Source: Spirochaetaceae bacterium
Lineage (GTDB): Bacteria > Spirochaetota > Spirochaetia > Treponematales > Breznakiellaceae
NCBI GenBank assembly: GCA_031283025.1
Contig: JAITCP010000078.1
Coordinates: 1 to 18,884 of the forward strand
DNA: 18,884 bases
Direction of reading: 5' to 3'
Part shown: in pieces, positions 14,032 through 18,884 of the stretch
How the letters are laid out: each line of letters opens with the position of its first letter
Numbering within the stretch: the stretch's first letter is position 1
Notes under the pieces: generated by a model
Told to the model about the DNA's origin: nothing
Database searches by the model: none
The model's input: only the letters and a program-made list of their open reading frames with translations
Program-made: the position numbers and the translations under genes

Positions 14032-16044
14032 TTACCGCCTACTGCCGTTTATTGAGTTAGCCTGCCGGCTAAAATTTTCCAGGCTGGTTCCCATTTTCTC
14101 CATACGTTCATAGGCATCCTCCATAAGGCCGTATTGCCTTCTTAGGGACGCTTCTTTTGCTTCAAGCTGCCTGTCCAGTGTTGCAATACTCCGTTCTTCC
14201 TGCTTAATCTTGGAATCAATGGTTCCGGTTTTAAGGGAAATAATTCCCCCTATCTCCACATAGGGTTTTAACAGGTTTTCCATGTTAAAGGAAACGCCGG
14301 AATCAACGATAAGATCGCCGTCCGTATCGTAGCCAAATAGCTGCTGTATGGGCCTAAGATCACCCTGCAGCGCAGCATCCAGAACTTTTTCGTCAATTTC
14401 AAGGTATCCCCGCAGCCGGGCGGGATCATAGCCTGTGGTGGCTCCGGCGCGGCGTACATCCGTCCCTATCCCTATTTGGGCAAGCATGGAAAGTTCCGGT
14501 CCTGCCTGTGTCAGGTAAGAGCCGGTTACCGTCTGTAAAAGGTTATTTCTAAACTGGTTGATTATGGAATCTCCGGAAAAAACTCCCAGCCGTTTGCGCA
14601 TTTCCGCTCGTTCTTCCGGAGTAAAATAAGTCAGTTCATGGATTACCCGCTCGTCATTTCTTGTAAGAACGTTAAGTTCCCCTATCAGCCGGTTATAATT
14701 CCCCACCATGGTAATAATTGCTTCTTTGGCGGCTTCCCGGTCAGGCTCGATAGAAACGGTTACTTCTTCCGGGGAAGGCGCCTTGGCAAGTATCTTTACT
14801 CCGGGAATAAGATCGTCTATTTCATTGGAGGGCCGTTTTATTTCAATCCCGTCCATAACAAGAACAGCGTCCTGAGCGGTGGACAGGGCATTGGCTGGTT
14901 TGGTATCCGGCCTTGGCGCGGTATTAATTATTGCCACATTCCGTATGGAAAAATCACGGTGGGTATTGTTGTTGACAATTTCCATGGAAGCAATAGTCCT
15001 GCCTGCGGTAATTTCATCAAGGTTTATACCGGTAGAAATAAACCCCTCCGAATCCTTTACCAGCGGCAATGCTGCTTTGGTTCCGTCCGTAAAGACAAGG
15101 GAAATGATACCCATATCATCCACCCGTATCGGAGCGGCGGGGGGCTCCCATTCCGGTAACGGTACGGAAGAAGGATCGTTTTCAATGGTAATGCCGCCAA
15201 AACTAACTGAACCGGCCCCGGGAATTTCCGGGCCGGAGGGCGGCGTTTCCGGTTCATCAAGGCCGGGAGGTGTAACTTTGGTGGAGCTTTCAAAATGCAA
15301 GACCATGCCTTTGTGGGCGCTCAATTCCTGCGCGTCTTCCGAAAAGCTGATGGTTTTTGCGCCGCCCGCCGTTACGGTAAGGCCGCCTGTGAAAACATCG
15401 GCTTTTTCCGGCAAGGATTTTTCTTCGGGGCTTTGTTCCGTTATTCCCACACGGCGCGCAAGGCTTTCTGCGGCGCCGGAAAAAGAAAGCCGGTTTTCCG
15501 CTCCGGTAACCAGCGATTCCAAAAGCAGGGATTGCGTCCCCTTTTCAACGGCCATGACGCTTGCCCTGATCGTTCCCTTACCCCGGCGGTTCAGAACTTC
15601 CGTAAAATCTTTGAGCGTGCCCCCCCGGTAATCAAAGCTGATTTCATTGTTTCCCACCTTAAAGGTATAAGTTCCCGCATCAACCTTAAAAGAAGTTTCC
15701 AGGGGATTGGAAAGAAAGCGATCCGCTTTGGCGGTTCGTTTGACTATAAAACTTTTTTCCTGTTCCACCGCCTGTCTTGTGGCGGTAGCGCTAAGGACAG
15801 TTTCATTGGAAGAACGGGCTGTTCTGTCTGAAAAAGGATTCTGAAACGAATAGAGGGAACGGGCGCTTTCCCTAAGGGTAGTAATACGGCGGCCCAAATC
15901 CTGCCAGTATCCTTTTTCCGATTTGTACGATTCTATCTGCTGCTGGGCGCGGTCCCTGGGTATCCGTTCGACCTTCATCAGGTCTTCAACGATTTTTTCA
16001 GAACCAAAACGGCTTTTTACTCCAGGTATGTAGATGTCAGACAT
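14032..16044 (-). CDS. fliD: Flagellar filament cap protein FliD (HAP2)
   Basis: From the ATG at 16044 the protein has 670 aa and begins MSDIYIPGVKSRFGSEKIVEDLMK, the normal FliD start, preceded by AAGGGAGGGG; an in-frame ATG at 16083 lacks a ribosome site. FliD_N covers roughly residues 8-110. A hook-IN-like segment (GGTLKDFTEVLNRRGKGTIRAS) lies near 130-155. A Pro-rich stretch (about 255-305) is an unusual insert in the exposed middle. FliD_C runs from about 430 (NYNRLIGELNVLTRNDE, then LAQIGIGTD and GYLEIDEKVLDAAL) to a C-terminal coiled coil (about 600-660) ending SRQANSINGSRR. It forms the cap under which flagellins polymerise. A DTDGDLIVDSG loop near 575-585 resembles a Ca-binding loop, but this is not tested. 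It follows flaG by 54 nt. Confidence 0.95.
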   Translation of the reverse strand: MSDIYIPGVKSRFGSEKIVEDLMKVERIPRDRAQQQIESYKSEKGYWQDLGRRITTLRESARSLYSFQNPFSDRTARSSNETVLSATATRQAVEQEKSFIVKRTAKADRFLSNPLETSFKVDAGTYTFKVGNNEISFDYRGGTLKDFTEVLNRRGKGTIRASVMAVEKGTQSLLLESLVTGAENRLSFSGAAESLARRVGITEQSPEEKSLPEKADVFTGGLTVTAGGAKTISFSEDAQELSAHKGMVLHFESSTKVTPPGLDEPETPPSGPEIPGAGSVSFGGITIENDPSSVPLPEWEPPAAPIRVDDMGIISLVFTDGTKAALPLVKDSEGFISTGINLDEITAGRTIASMEIVNNNTHRDFSIRNVAIINTAPRPDTKPANALSTAQDAVLVMDGIEIKRPSNEIDDLIPGVKILAKAPSPEEVTVSIEPDREAAKEAIITMVGNYNRLIGELNVLTRNDERVIHELTYFTPEERAEMRKRLGVFSGDSIINQFRNNLLQTVTGSYLTQAGPELSMLAQIGIGTDVRRAGATTGYDPARLRGYLEIDEKVLDAALQGDLRPIQQLFGYDTDGDLIVDSGVSFNMENLLKPYVEIGGIISLKTGTIDSKIKQEERSIATLDRQLEAKEASLRRQYGLMEDAYERMEKMGTSLENFSRQANSINGSRR

Positions 16045-16098
16045 AACCCCTCCCTTACGGACTGCCGTCTTGGGGATCGGCATACAGGCGCTTTACGT

Positions 16099-16473
16099 TT
16101 ATATCCGCTCGTCAAATAAAAAGCCAATGGTCTCCTTAAGCCTGGAATGGAGCCGCTGCAATTCTTCAGGCGGAAGCACCTTAATCACTTTATCGGTTTC
16201 CGGATCAAGAACCTTTACGATAATTTCGTTGGAATGGTGATTCACCTCAAATTTAAGTTTTTTATTGAAGGCTACGGTAATTCTTTCCAAATCCGCCATA
16301 ATATCGGGCGGCGTCTCATTCCGGCCTTCCGGAAGAGATTTATTGATTGTTTCTGCCGCCTCCGCCGTTTTAACTTCTGCGGTTTTGGGTTGGGCGGCTT
16401 TTACGGGAACCCGCTCCTGGGCCAGTTCCGCCTGAGGAATTCCGTTTCCTGCCGCAGGAACCTGCATATACAT
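16099..16473 (-). CDS. flaG: FlaG family protein
   Basis: A 124-aa FlaG. The N-terminal half is low-complexity and Ala/Glu/Lys-rich. The C-terminal half carries the family core KLKFEVNHHSNEIIVKVLDP and ETDKVIKVLPPEELQRLHSRL. FlaG proteins are linked to filament length control and commonly precede fliD, as here. The start has GGAGG six bases upstream; CAC-GGAG-GTG around it could form a small hairpin exposing GGA, a weak candidate CsrA site. No clear promoter is visible in the 41 nt between the upstream terminator and this gene. Confidence 0.92.
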   Translation of the reverse strand: MYMQVPAAGNGIPQAELAQERVPVKAAQPKTAEVKTAEAAETINKSLPEGRNETPPDIMADLERITVAFNKKLKFEVNHHSNEIIVKVLDPETDKVIKVLPPEELQRLHSRLKETIGFLFDERI

Positions 16474-16514
16474 AACTCACCTCCGTGTGTAAACATACCC
16501 TGCAATGTTAGAGT

Positions 16515-16555
16515 AAAAAAGGAAGAGAGGGGAAGGGCGCGAACTTCCCCCTCTC
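16515..16555 (-). terminator. Intrinsic terminator after the second flagellin gene
   Basis: On the minus strand GAGAGGGGGAAG (16555-16544) pairs with CTTCCCCTCTC (16535-16525) with one bulged base, giving 11 bp around an 8-nt loop. TTCC and six T residues follow (16520-16515). It separates flaB from flaG-fliD, so the latter need read-through or a weak promoter. Confidence 0.75.
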
Positions 16556-16583
16556 CCCTTGCTGAAGCAAGGGCCTTTCCTTC

Positions 16584-16612
16584 CCGGTTTTCCGTTAAAA
16601 ACAGAAAACCGG
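16584..16612. other. Perfect 9-bp inverted repeat downstream of flaB
   Basis: CCGGTTTTC and GAAAACCGG are separated by 11 nt. It has no T tail on the minus strand. It may be a 3'-end stabilising or auxiliary terminator hairpin before the main terminator at 16515-16555. Confidence 0.5.
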
Positions 16613-16661
16613 AATCGTTCCAAAAGACGACGTCCAGCAGTCTCTTAAAACGATCAAACCA

Positions 16662-17516
16662 TTAGCCAAGCAACTGCAGTACAGACTGGGCCCTGGTATT
16701 GGCCTGGGCCAACATCGCCGTTCCCGCCTGATTAAGGATGGAATCCCTGGTATAGCTCACTATTTCGTGAGCCATATTGGCATCCCTGATCCTTGATTCG
16801 GCAGCCTGAAGATTTTCCGAGGCGATGGCTACGCCTTTGGCGGCTGTCTCAAAACGGTTTTGATAAGCGCCCAAATCCGCACGCTGTTTACTGACCATCT
16901 TTAGGGCCTCGTCAACCGTGCCAATAGCCTTGTTGGCTCCTTCCGGACTGGCGATGGAAACGGAATCCGCATCGCCCTGAACAGATTGTAAACCAAGGGC
17001 TTGAGCGGTCATAGTGCCGATAAAGACCTGTTTGTTCTGGTCCATATTGGCTCCGACTTGAAACTGCATAACACGTTCCACAGTAGAATTCTGGGCAAAA
17101 GCCCCGGTCAATATGTTCATACCGTTAAACTGAGCATGACTCGCTATACGGTTGACTTCGTCGACCAATTGGGAAACTTCCACCTGAATTTGCATACGGT
17201 CTTCATCGGTATAGATTCCGTTGGCTGACTGTACCGACAGTTCCCGTATACGGTGCAGAATATCCTGGGTTTCCTGAAGGTATCCTTCAGTAGCCTGGAT
17301 AAAAGACACGCCGTTCTGAATATTCCGTTCCGCCTGGTTAAGGCCGCGGATTTGGCTCCGCATTTTCTCGGAAACTGCAAGCCCGGAAGCGTCATCACCG
17401 GCCCTGTTGATCCTCATGCCGGAGCTGAGCTTTTCTATGCTCTTTGCTACATCGGCATTGGTAACCCCCATAAGGCGATCGGTATACATGGCGCTCATGT
17501 TGTGATTGATTATCAT
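16662..17516 (-). CDS. flaB: Flagellin core protein FlaB (second copy)
   Basis: A 284-aa flagellin starting MIINHNMSAMYTDRLMGV, the standard start. An upstream in-frame ATG (17609) would add 31 residues unlike any flagellin and lacks a ribosome site, while 17516 has GGAGGG five bases upstream. It has the conserved N-terminal coiled coil (KLSSGMRINRAGDDASGLAV), IRELSVQSANGIYTDEDR, and the C-terminal helix with IRDANMAHEIVSYTRDSIL ending RAQSVLQLLG. The variable outer domain is almost absent, as in spirochaete FlaB proteins that build the periplasmic filament core under a FlaA sheath. There is no signal peptide; export is by the flagellar type III system. No good sigma-28 box precedes it. Confidence 0.96.
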   Translation of the reverse strand: MIINHNMSAMYTDRLMGVTNADVAKSIEKLSSGMRINRAGDDASGLAVSEKMRSQIRGLNQAERNIQNGVSFIQATEGYLQETQDILHRIRELSVQSANGIYTDEDRMQIQVEVSQLVDEVNRIASHAQFNGMNILTGAFAQNSTVERVMQFQVGANMDQNKQVFIGTMTAQALGLQSVQGDADSVSIASPEGANKAIGTVDEALKMVSKQRADLGAYQNRFETAAKGVAIASENLQAAESRIRDANMAHEIVSYTRDSILNQAGTAMLAQANTRAQSVLQLLG

Positions 17517-17837
17517 AATTACCCTCCATGAGTTGCTAACTCCGGCAATCCATGCCAGAGCCGTTCCATACGGAAGCAGGGCAGAAGGATCGCGCCTATC
17601 CTGCCCCAAACCCTGACAGAACGAAGCCGCTTACGAACAAACCGTATCGTAAACGGATCCGTACCGCCGTATGGTACCCATGGTTTTTACCGTACATAAC
17701 ATAGGTAAAAAGGGTGTTTTTCAAAGAACAAGCCGGATTTCTCCGGTTTACCGGATTACCCCCGGTATAAGGAAATTCCCCAAGGCCTCCTTGGGAGACC
17801 CTGGGTTAACATTTCCCTCAACTTACAATATACAATG
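17517..17837 (-). promoter_or_regulatory. 321-bp gap between the two flaB genes: leader with CsrA-type hairpin
   Basis: No gene is seen. Next to the downstream flaB (minus strand) CTGGCA-TGGAT-TGCCGG (17558-17542) forms a 6-bp stem with GGA in the loop, 15 nt before a second GGA in ATGGAGGG (17529-17522), the Shine-Dalgarno region. This is the layout of CsrA targets. Further out are several palindromic runs (GTACCATAC/GGTAC and GGGCAG/GCCC types, 17590-17690). A TTGAAA/TATGTT pair near 17700-17725 has only a 15-bp spacer and is a weak promoter candidate; I see no match to TAAA-N16-GCCGATAA. Confidence 0.5.
17779..17795 (-). terminator. Terminator-like hairpin after the first flagellin gene
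   Basis: CCCAAGG-AGG-CCTTGGG on the minus strand is a perfect 7-bp stem 43 bp beyond the stop, followed by GAATTTCC. The T tail is weak, so read-through into the second flaB is possible. A CCGGA-GAAA-TCCGG hairpin lies further downstream (about 17734-17747). Confidence 0.45.
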
Positions 17838-18698
17838 CTATTGTAAAAGTTGCAATACAGAAGTAGCCCTCTGGTTCGCCTGGGCAAGCATGGCGGTTCC
17901 CGCGTTGACCAGGATTTGATCGGTAACGTACTTGACAGTCTGGCTCGCCATATTAGCGTCCCTAATCCTTGATTCAGACGCCTGCATGTTCTCTGCCCCA
18001 ATGTCCAATCCGCGTACCGCGTGTTCCAGCCGGTTCTGGTAGGCTCCCAGGTCGGCCCGCTGTTTGTTGACCACTTTAATGGCCTCGTCCAGGGTGCCGA
18101 TTGCCCGGTTCGCGTCATCAGGGTTGGCAAGGGTAATAAATTCGCCGTTTCCCGCGTTGCGGATTCCCAGAGCGGCGGATGTCATGGTGCCGATATAAAC
18201 CTGCTTCCGCTGATCCATATTGGCCCCGACATGAAGCCACATGGAACCGGTAACGGTGTTTTCTCCCGTACTCCGGGCAAAGCGGCCGGTAAGCAGATTC
18301 ATGCCGTTAAACTGGGCATGGCTGGCTATGCGGTCTACTTCGTCCACAAGCGCGGAAATTTCTACCTGGATGTAAAGCCGGTCTTCCTCGGTATAGACTC
18401 CGTTGGCCGCCTGGACAGCCAGTTCCCTCATCCTTTGGATGATGTCCTGACTTTCCTGGAGGTAGCCTTCAGTAACCTGGATAAAGGAAATACCGTTGGT
18501 AGCGTTGGTCGAAGCCTGATTTAGACCCCGAATCTGAGCCCGCAGTTTTTCCGAGACCGCAAGTCCGGAAGCGTCGTCCCCCGCCCTGTTGATCCGTAAG
18601 CCAGAGGAGAGTTTCTCCATGTTTTTGGTGAGGCTCTCTTGGGTAACCTTGAGAGACCGGTCAGCGAACATAGCGCTGAGATTGTGGTTGATGATCAT
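17838..18698 (-). CDS. flaB: Flagellin core protein FlaB (first copy)
   Basis: A 286-aa flagellin starting MIINHNLSAMFADRSLKV, with KLSSGLRINRAGDDASGLAV, IQRMRELAVQAANGVYTEED, SHAQFNGMNLLTGRF, and the C-terminal IRDANMASQTVKYVTDQIL ending RATSVLQLLQ. It is a close paralogue of the next gene, differing mainly around residues 140-200 (SMWLHVGANMDQRKQ region). It is a core filament subunit of the periplasmic flagellum. The ATG is preceded by AAGGAGGATGAC. The gene is driven by an almost perfect sigma-28 promoter with a leader of about 137 nt that contains two designed-looking hairpins. No FliS chaperone gene is in view. Confidence 0.97.
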   Translation of the reverse strand: MIINHNLSAMFADRSLKVTQESLTKNMEKLSSGLRINRAGDDASGLAVSEKLRAQIRGLNQASTNATNGISFIQVTEGYLQESQDIIQRMRELAVQAANGVYTEEDRLYIQVEISALVDEVDRIASHAQFNGMNLLTGRFARSTGENTVTGSMWLHVGANMDQRKQVYIGTMTSAALGIRNAGNGEFITLANPDDANRAIGTLDEAIKVVNKQRADLGAYQNRLEHAVRGLDIGAENMQASESRIRDANMASQTVKYVTDQILVNAGTAMLAQANQRATSVLQLLQ

Positions 18699-18700
18699 GT

Positions 18701-18740
18701 CATCCTCCTTGAAACATAATTAGAAGACATCCATGTCTTC
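18701..18740 (-). promoter_or_regulatory. Candidate CsrA-binding region in the flaB leader
   Basis: Minus strand: GAAGACATGGATGTCTTC (18740-18723) forms a perfect stem with TGGA in the loop. Its core ACATGGATGT matches 9 of 10 bases of the known CsrA SELEX core ACARGGAUGU. A second site, AAGGAGGATG (18710-18701), overlaps the Shine-Dalgarno sequence. Dual sites, one hairpin upstream and one at the ribosome site, are how CsrA represses hag in Bacillus subtilis. Confidence 0.65.
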
Positions 18741-18772
18741 CCGGCTCAAGTTCTTTCCCTATAGACCGATAC

Positions 18773-18787
18773 TCGTAAGGAGTACGA
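18773..18787 (-). promoter_or_regulatory. Leader hairpin with anti-Shine-Dalgarno loop
   Basis: Minus strand TCGTA-CTCCT-TACGA: a 5-bp stem whose loop CTCCT is the exact complement of AGGAG in the flaB Shine-Dalgarno sequence (AAGGAGG, 18710-18704). A loop-to-ribosome-site pairing could hide the start site. Inference only. Confidence 0.35.
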
Positions 18788-18842
18788 ATAGAAGCCCATA
18801 ACCCCGCCGCGAACAGGGCGGAAAAAAAGTTCGCCATTTCTT

Positions 18843-18870
18843 TTATCGGCAAATTCTCATATAAACTTTA
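18843..18870 (-). promoter_or_regulatory. Sigma-28 (FliA) promoter for flaB
   Basis: Minus strand TAAAGTTT (18870-18863), 12 nt, GCCGATAA (18850-18843). Both halves match the flagellar sigma-28 consensus; the spacer is one base longer than the enteric 11. Transcription would start near 18836. Confidence 0.85.
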
Positions 18871-18884
18871 GAAAAATCTTTAAA

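Noticed and set aside
14879..15631. 250-codon plus-strand frame inside fliD, with other long antisense frames (for example 7614-8213, 15295-15831)
   Set aside because: They are antisense shadows of well-supported flagellar genes, with no ribosome site and no recognisable domain.
16045..16083. Upstream ATG for fliD
   Set aside because: No ribosome site, while the ATG at 16044 follows GGGAGGGG and gives the family N-terminus.
17517..17609. N-terminal extension of the second flaB from an upstream ATG
   Set aside because: The extra 31 residues are unlike flagellin, have no ribosome site, and would read through the candidate CsrA hairpin; the inner ATG has GGAGGG.

Overview
The window looks like a chromosomal segment of a spirochaete, most likely a Treponema-type organism of mid GC content. 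The evidence is two tandem FlaB-type core flagellins, FlaG, a FliD that begins MSDIYIPGVKSRFGSEK, a flgN-flgK-flgL-fliW-csrA cluster, and tRNA genes that do not encode their 3' CCA. There are no transposases, phage genes or CRISPR arrays. The interest lies in the regulatory and repeat structure between ordinary genes.

Layout. (1) 1-846, plus strand: 3' part of a BadF/N-acetylglucosamine-kinase-like ATPase. (2) 871-4105, minus strand: an overlapping three-gene operon, etfB-etfA-FAD-linked dehydrogenase, in the order known from electron-confurcating lactate dehydrogenase (lctBCD). (3) 4119-4723, minus strand: tRNA-Gly(GCC), tRNA-Lys(CTT), tRNA-Arg(TCG) and tRNA-His(GTG). tRNA-Gly lies only 14 nt upstream of etfB. 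Between tRNA-Lys and tRNA-Gly are a palindrome-rich insert carrying copies of the tRNA-Lys 3' end and an intrinsic terminator. (4) 4833-9283, plus strand: flgN, flgK, flgL, fliW, csrA. (5) 9288-13861, minus strand: an HD-GYP c-di-GMP phosphodiesterase, tsaB, tsaE, an 87-aa unknown protein, a membrane-anchored PilZ protein and a 289-aa unknown protein. (6) 14032-18698, minus strand: fliD, flaG, flaB, flaB, with a near-consensus sigma-28 promoter at the right edge.

How it fits together. FlgN is the chaperone for the hook-filament junction proteins FlgK and FlgL. FliD caps the filament and FlaB is its core subunit. FliW and CsrA form the known partner switch in which free flagellin sequesters FliW and so releases CsrA to repress flagellin mRNA. 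Both flagellin leaders here carry a hairpin with GGA in its loop just upstream of a GGA-containing Shine-Dalgarno sequence, which is the classical CsrA target layout. The switch and its probable targets are therefore in one window. The HD-GYP and PilZ proteins add a c-di-GMP module beside the filament genes.

The most unusual sequence signals are a 78-bp structured repeat present twice (8501-8578 and 13889-13966; 83% identical without gaps, with two compensatory base-pair changes), the tRNA-Lys-derived palindromic insert, a tRNA-Gly gene with C at the nearly invariant T-loop position 55, and the tRNA/etfB junction without a Shine-Dalgarno sequence. No genuinely new protein system is evident. 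The least understood proteins are the 289-aa and 87-aa products.
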